This document shows, in pieces, positions 1 to 8,939 of a stretch of DNA of 64,000 nt (position 1 is its first letter; each line of letters opens with the position of its first letter). A program made the position numbers and the translations under genes. This stretch comes from Tissierella simiarum (lineage in GTDB: Bacteria; Bacillota; Clostridia; Tissierellales; Tissierellaceae). Below the pieces are notes generated by a model. That model saw nothing but the letters and a program-made list of their open reading frames with translations. It made no database searches and had not been told where the DNA came from. The DNA lies in the NCBI RefSeq assembly GCF_018917865.1, contig NZ_JAHLPM010000010.1, positions 62,001 to 126,000 of the forward strand, given 5' to 3'.

Positions 1-41
1 TTATACAATTAAAAATAAGTAAGAGAAAAACTAATTATTAA
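1..41 (+). CDS. ABC sugar permease (UgpA/MalF type), C-terminal tail only
   Basis: One reading frame is open from the window edge to a TAA at 39-41 and ends in a short basic tail (LKISKRKTNY). This resembles the cytoplasmic end of UgpA/MalF-type permeases, which often finish in a charged -x-Y. The next gene starts 11 bases later and encodes the partner permease, as usual in carbohydrate ABC operons. Only 12 residues are visible, so the call rests on position. Confidence 0.45.
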   Translation, partial: IQLKISKRKTNY

Positions 42-52
42 AGGATGTTGTT

Positions 53-877
53 ATGATGAAGAGAATTATTTCAAAGTTTACTACATATACGATCTTAATT
101 ATTGGAGCTTTGTTTATACTAGTCCCTTTTATATGGATGTTGTCAACTTCATTAAAACCCTATAATGAAGTTCTAATAATGCCACCAAAGTTTATTCCCT
201 CTAAATTCATGTGGGAAAACTACAGAATTGCTTTAGAAGCTGCTCCCTTTAAAAGATACTTCTTAAATAGTTTATTTGTTACAACTATGATTACTATGGG
301 AGAAATATTAACGGCTATACTAGCAGCCTTTGCTTTTTCAAATCTAAACTTTAAAGGAAAAGATATTCTATTTACAGTTCTTATGGGAACCATGATGGTG
401 CCTAGTGAGGTTTTAACTATACCTAACTTTGTTACTTTAAGTAAATTAAAGTGGATAGATACTTATAAAGCTTTAATTATACCTTGGTGTGCAAGCATTT
501 ATTCCATATTTTTATTGAAACAGCATTTTCAATCTATTCCTAAGGAATTATATTATGCTTCAAAAGTGGATGGTTGCAAAGATTTCAAATTTCTATGGAC
601 CATGATAGTACCTCTATCTAAACCTGCCATAGTTACTTTAACTTTACTTAAGGTAATAGGTAGTTGGAATTCCTTTATGTGGCCCTTAATTGTTACAAAT
701 TCAGATAAGCTTAGAACATTGCCTGTTGCACTATCTGCATTTTCTAATGAAGTTGGAACAGATTATAACATACTTATGGCTGCAACAAATTTAATCATTA
801 TTCCAATAATGATACTTTACATTTTCTTACAAAAACACATTATTGTTGGAATATCAAAATCTGGTATAAAAGGTTAA
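53..877 (+). CDS. Carbohydrate ABC transporter permease (MalG/UgpE family)
   Basis: A 274-residue inner-membrane protein with about six hydrophobic segments, starting with a TM helix at residues 12-32. The loop near residues 160-195 (YYASKVDGCKDFKFLWTMIVPLSKPA) matches the EAA motif that docks on the ATPase. Length is normal for the family. It pairs with the permease ending at 41 and the solute-binding lipoprotein downstream. No ATPase is visible; such importers often share one MsmX-type ATPase. The substrate (a sugar or glycerol-3-phosphate-like compound) cannot be read from the sequence. Confidence 0.9.
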   Translation: MMKRIISKFTTYTILIIGALFILVPFIWMLSTSLKPYNEVLIMPPKFIPSKFMWENYRIALEAAPFKRYFLNSLFVTTMITMGEILTAILAAFAFSNLNFKGKDILFTVLMGTMMVPSEVLTIPNFVTLSKLKWIDTYKALIIPWCASIYSIFLLKQHFQSIPKELYYASKVDGCKDFKFLWTMIVPLSKPAIVTLTLLKVIGSWNSFMWPLIVTNSDKLRTLPVALSAFSNEVGTDYNILMAATNLIIIPIMILYIFLQKHIIVGISKSGIKG

Positions 878-881
878 TAGT

Positions 882-910
882 TTTACACATTATTTTATTT
901 TTTGTGTAAA
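882..910 (+). other. Intercistronic hairpin between permease and binding protein
   Basis: An 8-bp perfect stem (TTTACACA at 882-889, TGTGTAAA at 903-910) with a U-rich loop lies in the 70-base gap before the binding-protein gene. Such stems often stabilise the downstream mRNA or attenuate it, so binding protein exceeds permease. There is no clean poly-U tail after it, so full termination is not expected. Role is inferred. Confidence 0.45.
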
Positions 911-947
911 CTTTACAATAAAATTATAATAATAGGAGGAATATTTC

Positions 948-2279
948 ATGAAACAAAAACTATTAGCATTATTACTTATGGTAGTAATGATTTTTGGATT
1001 AGTTGGATGTAACCAAAAACCAGTTACTAAAGAAGAAACAGAAGAAACTAAAGGTAAAGAATTAGCTGAAATAGCCACAGAAATTACTGAACCTACAGAA
1101 GTTAATTTTTGGCATTCAATGCAAGGCGATAATGAAGAAGCATTAATAGCCTTAGCTGATAAATTTATGACAGAAAATCCAAAGATTAAGATCAATTTAG
1201 TATTCCAAGGAGGATATAGAGAATTATTTGAGAAATTAATGGCATCAGCAAAAGCTAACCAACTACCAACTATGACTCAAATTTATTCCAATAGATTATC
1301 TTGGTATGTTAGTAAAGATTTAGTTGAAAACTTAAATCCCTATATAGAAAATGAAGCTATTGGATTAACGGACGAAGAAATAGCTGATTATCCAGCTCTT
1401 TTCTTAGATGATGGTATCTGGGATGGAAAGCAGTATGCTATGCCTTTTAACAAAAGTCAGATGGTACTTTATTATAATGTAGATATGTTTAAAAAAGCTG
1501 GATTAGAAGTTCCTAAAACATGGGAAGAATGGAAGTCAACAGCTGCTGCATTGACTAAAGGAGACGTTATTGGACTAGTATTTGCCAATAACCTTTCAAC
1601 AGATATTGCACCGTGGGTAAAACAAAGTGGTGGAGCCACTATGAGTGAAAAAGATAATGTATTGCTATTTGATACTCCTGAAATGAAAGAAGCTGTAGGA
1701 TTTTTAAATAGTTTAATACAAGATGGCTCTGCTCGTTTAGCTGGAGAAGATAAGAATCCAAACGTTCCTTTCTCCCAAGGTAAAGCTGCTATGTGCGTTG
1801 CATCTACATCAGCTATATCAAGAATAGAGAAAGATGCTGTAGAAGGATTAAACTGGTTTGCAGCACCACTTCCAGGAAATAAGACTAACGATCAGCTGTA
1901 TTATGGTACAAATATAGCAGTATTTAATACTGGAACTCCAGAAGAAAAATTAGGAGCTTGGCTATTTTCTAAATTCTTAACCTCACCAGAAAATACTGCT
2001 TATTTCGCTGAAAATACAGGCTATGTTCCAGTAAGAAAATCTGCTAAAGAAACTGAAGATTATAAGAAACACTTAGAAGAAAATCCTGTTAAAGCTGTGG
2101 CTTTAGAAAGCTTTGATATTGGATTCCAAGGAACAAGAAATATCGGCGGAATTAATGCCTTAGATATATTAGGAGAAGAATTAGATTTAGTATTTGCTAA
2201 TGAAAAATCTGTAGATGAAGCTTTAAAAGATGCTCAAGAAAGAGGTACTAGGGCTTTAGAAGAAGCAAAGAAGAACTGA
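948..2279 (+). CDS. ABC transporter extracellular solute-binding lipoprotein
   Basis: A 443-residue lipoprotein. Residues 1-21 are a signal peptide ending in the lipobox LVGC, so Cys21 is the lipidated residue. An acidic linker follows, then a family-1 solute-binding fold starting at the NFWHSMQGDNE motif near residue 52, typical of UgpB/MalE-like proteins. It would sit on the outer face of the membrane and deliver substrate to the upstream permeases. The ribosome site AGGAGG precedes the ATG and a strong terminator follows. Sugar or glycerol-phosphodiester binding is a family inference only. Confidence 0.9.
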   Translation: MKQKLLALLLMVVMIFGLVGCNQKPVTKEETEETKGKELAEIATEITEPTEVNFWHSMQGDNEEALIALADKFMTENPKIKINLVFQGGYRELFEKLMASAKANQLPTMTQIYSNRLSWYVSKDLVENLNPYIENEAIGLTDEEIADYPALFLDDGIWDGKQYAMPFNKSQMVLYYNVDMFKKAGLEVPKTWEEWKSTAAALTKGDVIGLVFANNLSTDIAPWVKQSGGATMSEKDNVLLFDTPEMKEAVGFLNSLIQDGSARLAGEDKNPNVPFSQGKAAMCVASTSAISRIEKDAVEGLNWFAAPLPGNKTNDQLYYGTNIAVFNTGTPEEKLGAWLFSKFLTSPENTAYFAENTGYVPVRKSAKETEDYKKHLEENPVKAVALESFDIGFQGTRNIGGINALDILGEELDLVFANEKSVDEALKDAQERGTRALEEAKKN

Positions 2280-2283
2280 TTAT

Positions 2284-2309
2284 AAGGGGACTACTAAAGT
2301 AGTCCCCTT
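2284..2309. terminator. Bidirectional intrinsic terminator
   Basis: A 12-bp perfect inverted repeat (left arm 2284-2295, right arm 2298-2309) with T-rich flanks on both sides. It lies between the converging binding-protein gene and the TudS-like gene, so it can end both transcripts. Confidence 0.85.
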
Positions 2310-2311
2310 TC

Positions 2312-2860
2312 TTATATTAATTCTTTTATCTTCTCTATAGTTTCATTCATATCTTCTTTATTAAAATCTATCATCTTCAATTCTATATTATTTTCTTCTA
2401 ATATTTTTTGTATTTCTTCCATGAAAACTCCTGATTCTTCTATTCCAGTTACAGTACTTATGGTACTTTTAATATCTGGATTGCTTCCCAATTCTCCACC
2501 CCATTTTCCCGAACATGTTCTGTATATTCCACAAGTAGGACTTCCATATATTCCTACCAAAGCTACAACTTCATAATTATTAGCACTATACTCTATAATC
2601 TGATCTAATATAGGAAGAAAAAGTTTCCTACACATTTTTCTATAATGAGGGTGATCATACTGTTCTTTCACATGACCCCACCTATTTAAACCATAGCAAA
2701 TTAACTCTGGACAAGGCATTTGAACTATTCCAATATCATTTTCTATCAATAATTGTATAAACGATAATACATCTGGATTTGGATCTTTCTCTATTTTCTT
2801 TACCTTAGACTTATCATTTAATATGCAGTGAGATAATATTATTATCTTCTCTTTATTCAT
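2312..2860 (-). CDS. TudS-related putative desulfidase (DUF523-like, CD3072 type)
   Basis: A 182-residue protein starting MNKEKIIILSHCILND. The frame is open nine codons further up, but AGAGGTG lies at the right distance before the ATG at 2860, so that start is chosen. Conserved cysteines lie in SHC, MPCPEL and GSPTCGIY. In the TudS/DUF523 family three cysteines hold a [4Fe-4S] cluster that removes sulfur from thiolated nucleobases. The family match is by motif and gene size. The physiological substrate is unknown. Confidence 0.75.
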   Translation of the reverse strand: MNKEKIIILSHCILNDKSKVKKIEKDPNPDVLSFIQLLIENDIGIVQMPCPELICYGLNRWGHVKEQYDHPHYRKMCRKLFLPILDQIIEYSANNYEVVALVGIYGSPTCGIYRTCSGKWGGELGSNPDIKSTISTVTGIEESGVFMEEIQKILEENNIELKMIDFNKEDMNETIEKIKELI

Positions 2861-2933
2861 TGCATTCACCTCTATCTTCATATTCAAGTGTATATAGATA
2901 AATATTTATAGTCAAATCATTAGTTTCTATAGT

Positions 2934-2970
2934 AAGAAGACCCTATATGAGAATCACATAAGATCTTCTT
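2934..2970 (-). terminator. Probable terminator hairpin after the SatP-like gene
   Basis: Inverted repeat AAGAAGA (2934-2940) / TCTTCTT (2964-2970), with inner pairing that includes G-U pairs. It lies just past the stop of the minus-strand transporter gene. The following U tract is poor, so termination may be partial. Confidence 0.5.
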
Positions 2971-2973
2971 GAT

Positions 2974-3588
2974 TTATTTAAATATTCCGAAAGGTTTTCC
3001 TACTGGCAAAAACTCTTTTCCAAAATGTTCATTTAATACGGAGGCAGCTGATCCATAAAATGAAAATATAGAAATCAATAATTCAGAATAAGCTGCTAAC
3101 TTATGAGAAAATCCACTCATAATATTAAAAGAATCTAATGTTAATCCAAGAAATAAAAAGTTAATTAGAAAAAATATAATAAACAATACTTTATGAGTTT
3201 CCATAGCTCCTATTGTCATGTAAATAGTAAATATTAGGTATCCTAAAAAAGCAAAACCTAGTTGTTTTGGATCAATACTTGCCGCCATTGTTTCTCCAAA
3301 TACACTCATCTTAATCATCCAGGACATAGCAACTCCAAGCCAAAAGAAAGCATATCCACCAAAAGCAGTAGTACCAAATGTATTATTCCTTTTTGAATCA
3401 TTAATACAAGCAAACAATTGAGCGAAAGCTCCTAGAAAAATAGCCCATGGTATTACAAAGGATACATCTTGAGTAATACCTAACTTTTGTGAAGATGCTA
3501 CTAAAGTTACCATAGCCAATCCAAATAACCCTAAAGCTGACGGATCTGCATTAGTAATTTTAACATTTTGAGCATGATTTGTGTTCAT
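2974..3588 (-). CDS. Acetate/succinate uptake transporter (AceTr, SatP/GPR1 family)
   Basis: A 204-residue membrane protein with six hydrophobic segments. It has the family signature in a variant form near the N-terminus (NADPSALGLFGLAM, compare NPAPLGL), followed by FGTTAFGGYAFFWLGVA, typical of acetate transporters. SatP proteins move acetate or succinate across the membrane, and in a fermenter this could equally be export. AGGAGG precedes the ATG. It is apparently monocistronic. Confidence 0.88.
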   Translation of the reverse strand: MNTNHAQNVKITNADPSALGLFGLAMVTLVASSQKLGITQDVSFVIPWAIFLGAFAQLFACINDSKRNNTFGTTAFGGYAFFWLGVAMSWMIKMSVFGETMAASIDPKQLGFAFLGYLIFTIYMTIGAMETHKVLFIIFFLINFLFLGLTLDSFNIMSGFSHKLAAYSELLISIFSFYGSAASVLNEHFGKEFLPVGKPFGIFK

Positions 3589-3678
3589 AAAACCCTCCTA
3601 TAAAAATATTTTAGCCTTCTTAATGATACCATGTTCTATAAGTTTTACAAGATGTTTTATGGACAAGTTAAATGTGAT

Positions 3679-4398
3679 TTATTTTCTTTTATCATTACAT
3701 TTTGTAATGAAATATTTAAATAAATTTATAAATTCCATATGCCGAGGAATTAATGCTTCAGGATGAAATTGAACTGCCATAATAAATTTATCATTAGTAG
3801 ATTCAAAAGCTTCTACTATACCGTCTGTTGAATATGCTGAAATCTTTAAATCTTTGCCCAAGTCTTTTACAGATTGATGGTGAAAAGAATTAATATCTAC
3901 CATTTCACGTTGAAATACCTCGTATAATTTACTATCCTTTTCAACTTTCATAGAATGGTACAATTCATCTCCTGCCATGTCTACTGAATGACCTAAAGAA
4001 TCTTTTATCTGACTATTTATATCCTGATAAAGAGTTCCTCCTAAGGCTACATTTATTAATTGTAGTCCTCTACAGACACCAAAAATGGGAATACCTTTTT
4101 CATAAGCTCTTTTGAATAAATTTAATTCCATATTATCTCTATCAGAGCATATGAAAGTAACTTCCTTAATAGGATTTTCCCCATATAATAGTGGTGCCAC
4201 ATCTTCGCCACCTGTAAAAATCAAGCCGTCCACTATATCTAAATATCTATCTATATCTTCATTATCTTTTAGTATTGGAATCATTATAGGAATTCCCCCT
4301 GCTAGCAATACTGAATTTACATAATTATAACTTACATTATTATAGATCCAAGTATCTTTTACCTCCTTAAATGTTGTAAGTCCAATAATTGGTTTCAT
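3679..4398 (-). CDS. Gamma-glutamyl-GABA hydrolase-like class I glutamine amidotransferase (peptidase C26)
   Basis: A 239-residue cytoplasmic hydrolase. The nucleophile is Cys109 in the elbow GVCRG, and the His/Glu partners are His212 and Glu214 in QFHPEA. The TGGEDV motif near residue 62 is typical of PuuD/C26. PuuD splits gamma-glutamyl-GABA in putrescine breakdown, but no other puu gene is nearby, so the substrate is open. The frame extends 28 codons upstream. The start at 4398 is chosen because GGGGGA stands before MKPIIGLTTF, where the fold begins. Confidence 0.85.
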   Translation of the reverse strand: MKPIIGLTTFKEVKDTWIYNNVSYNYVNSVLLAGGIPIMIPILKDNEDIDRYLDIVDGLIFTGGEDVAPLLYGENPIKEVTFICSDRDNMELNLFKRAYEKGIPIFGVCRGLQLINVALGGTLYQDINSQIKDSLGHSVDMAGDELYHSMKVEKDSKLYEVFQREMVDINSFHHQSVKDLGKDLKISAYSTDGIVEAFESTNDKFIMAVQFHPEALIPRHMEFINLFKYFITKCNDKRK

Positions 4399-4449
4399 AG
4401 CCAATCCCCCTTCATATATTAGTGATTTAATTATAACAAGAAAACAGAA

Positions 4450-4479
4450 AAACCAATAGACAATAGTGTCTATTGGTTT
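4450..4479 (-). terminator. Intrinsic terminator behind the 37-codon ORF
   Basis: A 12-bp perfect stem (4450-4461 with 4468-4479) and a six-base loop. On the minus strand it runs into TTTTTCTGTTTTC. It starts 8 bases after the stop of the small ORF at 4487 and precedes the hydrolase gene, so the small ORF has its own 3' end. Confidence 0.75.
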
Positions 4480-4486
4480 CAATTTA

Positions 4487-4600
4487 TCATAATGTGACTA
4501 CTTCTTTTAAACTTTCATCCATTAACACAGCACTTTTTGTATCCAATATCAATATTATTATATATATGGTAACTTTCAGTATTTTCTTTAAAGTTAGCAT
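4487..4600 (-). CDS. Small ORF, 37 residues, hydrophobic peptide
   Basis: An ATG at 4600 stands 8 bases after a consensus AGGAGG. The frame runs 37 codons to TGA and is followed at once by a strong terminator. The peptide begins MLTLKKILKVTIYIIILILD: a basic start, a hydrophobic stretch at residues 8-19, then a polar tail DESLKEVV. That shape fits a membrane-bound or exported small peptide. I do not recognise the family. The ribosome site plus dedicated terminator is the argument that it is real. Confidence 0.5.
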   Translation of the reverse strand: MLTLKKILKVTIYIIILILDTKSAVLMDESLKEVVTL

Positions 4601-4719
4601 TTCTATTACCTCCTGTAAGCTTGCTATGTAGTCATATTTTACAGGAAAGTAATTTTAAAAATCATTTGATAAAATTGTATTCCAGATAATTATATTATAA
4701 TTTTGTAATCAATTAAGAT

Positions 4720-6636
4720 TTATTCTTTTATCTGTCCAACCATAGATTCTGCTATCTTTATTAGTTCTTCTATATTTATATTTTCTTTTTTATAAGGTGA
4801 ATAATCTATGTTAATTATCATTCCCTTATCAGTCATATCTACTTCCAAGTATAATCTATCTACTCCATTATATGAATCAGAGCTCTTAAATATATACCCT
4901 TTATATCCTAGTATATTTATTTTCTTTTGTAGCTCAGCTTCTCTACCTTCAGCTGGAATTATAACATTTTCTCTTTCCATTGATATTGTAAGAATATCTT
5001 TGTTTTTATTTTCTAGTTGTAGCATATATCTTTTATCAATATATTTTGCTCTTCTATAAGAGTAACCTTTAGGAAAATAAGTAGGCAATACTAATCCATC
5101 TTCTTTCAGCGGCTTACTAGAAATCAAGTCCTCCATATTATCAAAGGCTATTAATTTATTATTTTCTTCTATTATTGGCCTCTTCTTCCCACTTTTTTGA
5201 ATATTGTCAATAATTTTGGCAGCCACCTCTTTCATCTCTTTCAAATCTAGTATACCTTCTTTTTCTCCTGTAGACATAATACTAATAACAGTGGCATAGT
5301 CCTCTAACACTACGCATATAGTTTTACTCTCTTTTTCCTCTATTTTTTCAGTTTTATATATTCTCAAAAGATTATTAGAAAGTTTCTCTCTCCTTTCTAC
5401 TTCTCCAAAAGGAAGCGTAGCAAAATCTGAATCCATTCCTGTATAATCATGATAATTAATTATGATATCTAATCTTGAGTCTTCTTTTTCATAAACAGTT
5501 CCAAAAATAGAACTTAATTCTGAAAGTTCTGGTGGTGCATTAGTATTATCTATAAATGTACCCTTTATAAATTCAAAACCTCCTGGTATAAAATCCATTT
5601 TTACAATTCTATCATCTAAGTCTATAATTTTATTGTAAAAATCTTCTTCATTTTCACTTTCAGTTACTTCACTAACATTTTTTATCTCTTGGGGTTTAAT
5701 AGGAGCTTTCGTTTTAATTTCTTCTACTAATGCTATCCCTATGTTTTTTATTTCTTTTTCAATGAAATTATCATCTTCATAACCTTTATACCATATTCTA
5801 ATATCTGCTGATAAATCTTTTCCTATAACGTTTAATATATAATACTTTAAACCATTTTTCTCTTCAACTACTCTTAAAACCCCATTTTCCCCTTTTAAAT
5901 CTAACACCTTAGCTTTTTCATCATTAAAAACTAAATAATTATATGTAGCTGAATATACTCCATCTTTCCTATACGTTATCTCTATAGACATATTGTTCTC
6001 TTTATTACCCTTAGTTATTTTATTATAGTAAGTTGTAAAGGAAAAATCTGAGGTTTCATCGTTAATATACTCTTTTAAAATTCCTTTTTCAAAATTATAT
6101 CCTTTTGCCACATAAACAGGAAGAATCGGTTTATTCTTCAACTTTTCTAGATTAATTATTTCTTCTAAGCTATTATAATCTTTAGATTCATATTCTACTG
6201 TTTCTCCTTCTATATCTTCTTCTTTAACAAAGGCTTTTTCTCCTCCTTCTTTTATGCTTATTCTAAATCCAGCTTCCCTTATAACTATATCGTTTATCCA
6301 TTCACCTACATATGCTATAACGTCATTATTAATTAATATAATTAGTAGAAGTCCTGCTGCTAAGCCATGCCAAAATTTAAACTTCCTGTTTTCTCTTTTA
6401 TTTTTCTTTTCCTCTGTTGTAATTGAATTCATTACTTTTTCTATAAATTCTTCTTTTTCATATTCTACTTCCTTAAAAAGTTCTCTAGTTTTAGAATCAA
6501 TATCTAGAAATTGATTGAATTCTTTTTTACATTCTTCACAACCCTCTATATGTTCAAATAAAAGTTCTTCTTCTTTCTGATTAATTTCTCTGTCTACATA
6601 GCTATTAATTAGATATTTTATTTGGCTGCAATCCAA
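4720..6636 (-). CDS. Anti-sigma factor with zinc finger and three DUF4367-like repeats
   Basis: A 638-residue membrane protein. The N-terminus holds a zf-HC2 anti-sigma domain (Cys3, then His29-x3-Cys33-x2-Cys36). One transmembrane helix follows near residues 90-107. The long outer part repeats one unit three times, near residues 170, 350 and 515, each with a P-x-GY/F-x-F/Y core (VAKGYNFEKG, IPGGFEFIKG, FPKGYSYRRA). The start is TTG at 6636 after GAGGAGG and overlaps the sigma gene end by 32 bases. It should hold the upstream ECF sigma factor inactive until an envelope signal arrives. The signal is unknown. Confidence 0.85.
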   Translation of the reverse strand: MDCSQIKYLINSYVDREINQKEEELLFEHIEGCEECKKEFNQFLDIDSKTRELFKEVEYEKEEFIEKVMNSITTEEKKNKRENRKFKFWHGLAAGLLLIILINNDVIAYVGEWINDIVIREAGFRISIKEGGEKAFVKEEDIEGETVEYESKDYNSLEEIINLEKLKNKPILPVYVAKGYNFEKGILKEYINDETSDFSFTTYYNKITKGNKENNMSIEITYRKDGVYSATYNYLVFNDEKAKVLDLKGENGVLRVVEEKNGLKYYILNVIGKDLSADIRIWYKGYEDDNFIEKEIKNIGIALVEEIKTKAPIKPQEIKNVSEVTESENEEDFYNKIIDLDDRIVKMDFIPGGFEFIKGTFIDNTNAPPELSELSSIFGTVYEKEDSRLDIIINYHDYTGMDSDFATLPFGEVERREKLSNNLLRIYKTEKIEEKESKTICVVLEDYATVISIMSTGEKEGILDLKEMKEVAAKIIDNIQKSGKKRPIIEENNKLIAFDNMEDLISSKPLKEDGLVLPTYFPKGYSYRRAKYIDKRYMLQLENKNKDILTISMERENVIIPAEGREAELQKKINILGYKGYIFKSSDSYNGVDRLYLEVDMTDKGMIINIDYSPYKKENINIEELIKIAESMVGQIKE

Positions 6637-7204
6637 TATTATCCCTCCTCTCTATAGGTTTATTTTTTCCCAATTCTCTTATACACAGCTTTCTAGCTTC
6701 ATACAATCTCCACTTTACCTTATCAATGGAAATATCTAATTTTAGAGATATATCCTTATATGATAAATCTTCAAAATACTTTAATAATATCAGATCCTTG
6801 TACTTATTTGGGAGCTGATGTATTATTTTTTCTAACTCTTCTACTTCTTCTTTTTTTATTAATATTTCTGAAGGATTCATTAAAGTTGTATCCTTTGTAT
6901 TAGAGTCTAAATTCTCGCTTAATTCATAATGTATGTATTTCTTCTTCATATGATCTAAAGCTGTATTTCTTCCTATTCTCAAAAGCCAAACGCTAAAGCT
7001 TTTCTCTTTATCGAACTTATCTAAGTTTTTATAAGCTTTAATAAATACTTCTTGTCCAAAATCTTGTGATAGATGAATATCCCTTGTTATATTGAAAATA
7101 TATCCAGTCAATTTTGTGCTATACTTTTCTACCAATTTTCTATATAGATTTATATTTCCTTTTAAAACTTCTTCTATTATTTCTAAATCCTCCTTATCCA
7201 CCAT
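6605..7204 (-). CDS. ECF-type RNA polymerase sigma factor
   Basis: A 199-residue sigma-70 family protein. Region 2 is near residues 20-90 (DFGQEVFIKAYKNLDKFD, then FSVWLLRIGRNTALDHMKKK). Region 4 is near 120-180 with the HTH LSYKDISLKLDISIDKVKWRL. GAGGTG lies before the ATG. The overlapping downstream gene encodes its presumed anti-sigma factor, so the two are co-translated. Targets are not visible, though autoregulation is usual. Confidence 0.92.
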   Translation of the reverse strand: MVDKEDLEIIEEVLKGNINLYRKLVEKYSTKLTGYIFNITRDIHLSQDFGQEVFIKAYKNLDKFDKEKSFSVWLLRIGRNTALDHMKKKYIHYELSENLDSNTKDTTLMNPSEILIKKEEVEELEKIIHQLPNKYKDLILLKYFEDLSYKDISLKLDISIDKVKWRLYEARKLCIRELGKNKPIERRDNIGLQPNKISN

Positions 7205-7335
7205 GTTTCACCTCCTCACTTTACATCCTCTATAAGATATACGATTTTAAAAAGTAAATGTTGATTTTTTCTTAGATTTTTTATTATGGCATATAAAATT
7301 TCCACTTATACCTATAGACTAGAGACTATAGACAT

Positions 7336-7380
7336 AAAAAAAGAGTAAGATATTTTCATACTTCTTATATTACTCTTTTT
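7336..7380 (-). terminator. Intrinsic terminator after the alpha/beta hydrolase
   Basis: An AAAAAGAGTA...TACTCTTTTT inverted repeat with A/T tracts directly past the hydrolase stop at 7385. Confidence 0.7.
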
Positions 7381-7384
7381 AAAA

Positions 7385-8161
7385 TTATATGTTTAGATAC
7401 TTCTGTAACCAAATAACACCTTCCTCCAACATACCAACACTTATATAATGATTCATATTTGGATACTCTATAAGTTTTATTTCTTCTTTATTTTTATCAT
7501 ACAAAGGAAGTATTTTATTATAAAAAATTCTTTGACTTTCAATAGGTACCAAGGAGTCACTATCTCCATGAAGCATTAGTATTGGTCTATCCTTAAGTAA
7601 CTCCATATTATTAATAGGATCTAGAGAAGAAATCTTGTCCATATCTATATAATCATAGGAATTCATTTTAAGTTTTTCCTTAAATACTTCATTTGAATGT
7701 TCCCAGGCACAGGAACCATTAAACACTACTAAAGCATTAATTAACGGATTATGGGTGAAAACTCCAGCAGCTGTAAAGCCACCCATAGAATGTCCCATTA
7801 CTGCTATCCTATTTGGATCTGCATTATAGTTTTCTATGGCATGAGATATTATATGCTTTGATTCTTCTATGTTATTTAAAATTACTTTCCAAAAATACTT
7901 TTCTGCCACTTGAATTCCATCATAATTAATAGGGTTTCTCTCACCATGATATATAGAATCCGGAATAATTACTTGATAACCTAAAGAACTTAAAATAAAT
8001 CCTTTAAATCTTTGATTGTCTTTGTTTAAACTCCATCCATGATAATAAATTATCGTTGGCAATAATTCTTCTTTATCCTTAGGTTTAAATATTAAAGAAG
8101 GTATTCCATTAAAATCAACTTTTTTTTCTACAATGTTTTTATTGTAAAGAAAATCTGCCAC
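7385..8161 (-). CDS. Alpha/beta hydrolase (S9/BAAT-like esterase or peptidase)
   Basis: A 258-residue cytoplasmic enzyme. The nucleophile Ser125 sits in GHSMGG, the acid is in the LHGDSDSLVP loop and the histidine is in MNHYIS near the C-terminus. An oxyanion-type YYHGWS motif is at about 39-44. The start is GTG at 8161 after GGGGTAGG. It resembles small prolyl-oligopeptidase-like esterases such as YitV, and the substrate is unknown. It stands upstream of nothing co-directional within the next 100 bases and is probably transcribed alone. Confidence 0.82.
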   Translation of the reverse strand: MADFLYNKNIVEKKVDFNGIPSLIFKPKDKEELLPTIIYYHGWSLNKDNQRFKGFILSSLGYQVIIPDSIYHGERNPINYDGIQVAEKYFWKVILNNIEESKHIISHAIENYNADPNRIAVMGHSMGGFTAAGVFTHNPLINALVVFNGSCAWEHSNEVFKEKLKMNSYDYIDMDKISSLDPINNMELLKDRPILMLHGDSDSLVPIESQRIFYNKILPLYDKNKEEIKLIEYPNMNHYISVGMLEEGVIWLQKYLNI

Positions 8162-8206
8162 TTATAACACCTACCCCTTATTTAATACGTTATTTAGTAC
8201 ATTATT

Positions 8207-8884
8207 TTATATATTTTCAATTTGCCAGTCTATAGGTGTCTTCCCTATGGACTTTAAAAAATTATTAGTTTTTGAGAAAGGCTTAGATCCGAAAAATCCT
8301 CTGCTAGCTGATAAAGGACTGGGATGAACAGATTTTATTATATAATGCTTTGGATTAGTTATTAAACTTTCTTTACTAATAGCATTATTTCCCCATAATA
8401 TAAACACTATAGGATCTTCTCTTTGGTTCAAAAGCTTTATTATATTATCCGTGAAAATTTCCCACCCTATTCGTTTATGAGAATTAGCTTCTCCTCTCCT
8501 CACAGTTAGGGAAGTATTTAATAAAAGTACTCCTTGATCTGCCCACTTTTTCAAGTATCCATTATTAGGTATGTAGCAACCTAAATCATCTTTTAATTCC
8601 TTATATATATTAACTAAAGATGGTGGTGCTTGAACCCCCGGTTGTACAGAAAAACTGAGACCATGAGCTTGGTTAGGACCATGATAAGGGTCTTGACCTA
8701 ATATAACCACCTTTACATCTTCATAAGAAGTATAATGTAATGCATTAAATATATCGTACATATCTGGATATATAGCTCTTGTCCTGTACTCTTCTACTAA
8801 AAATGCCCTTAACTTTTTATAATAGTCCTTTTCAAATTCACTTTTTAATAGTTCTTCCCAATCATTTTTGAATACTACCGCCAT
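8207..8884 (-). CDS. ung: Uracil-DNA glycosylase, family 1
   Basis: A 225-residue base-excision repair enzyme that removes uracil from DNA. The water-activating loop GQDPYHG has Asp65, and the DNA-intercalation loop [13 protein letters not shown] is complete. The frame contains GTG and ATG codons just upstream. The ATG at 8884 is preferred because GAGGTG lies six bases before it. Length is normal. The TIGR03915/TIGR03916 pair on the same strand just upstream gives a small DNA-maintenance cluster. Confidence 0.96.
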   Translation of the reverse strand: MAVVFKNDWEELLKSEFEKDYYKKLRAFLVEEYRTRAIYPDMYDIFNALHYTSYEDVKVVILGQDPYHGPNQAHGLSFSVQPGVQAPPSLVNIYKELKDDLGCYIPNNGYLKKWADQGVLLLNTSLTVRRGEANSHKRIGWEIFTDNIIKLLNQREDPIVFILWGNNAISKESLITNPKHYIIKSVHPSPLSASRGFFGSKPFSKTNNFLKSIGKTPIDWQIENI

Positions 8885-8939
8885 TTTCATCACCTCATAA
8901 ATATTATACCATGATGAGAATATATTATTTATAATAAAA

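Noticed and set aside
890-1195. 101-codon minus-strand ORF inside the binding-protein gene
   Set aside because: It overlaps a clear lipoprotein gene, has no ribosome site and shows no family features; a shadow frame.
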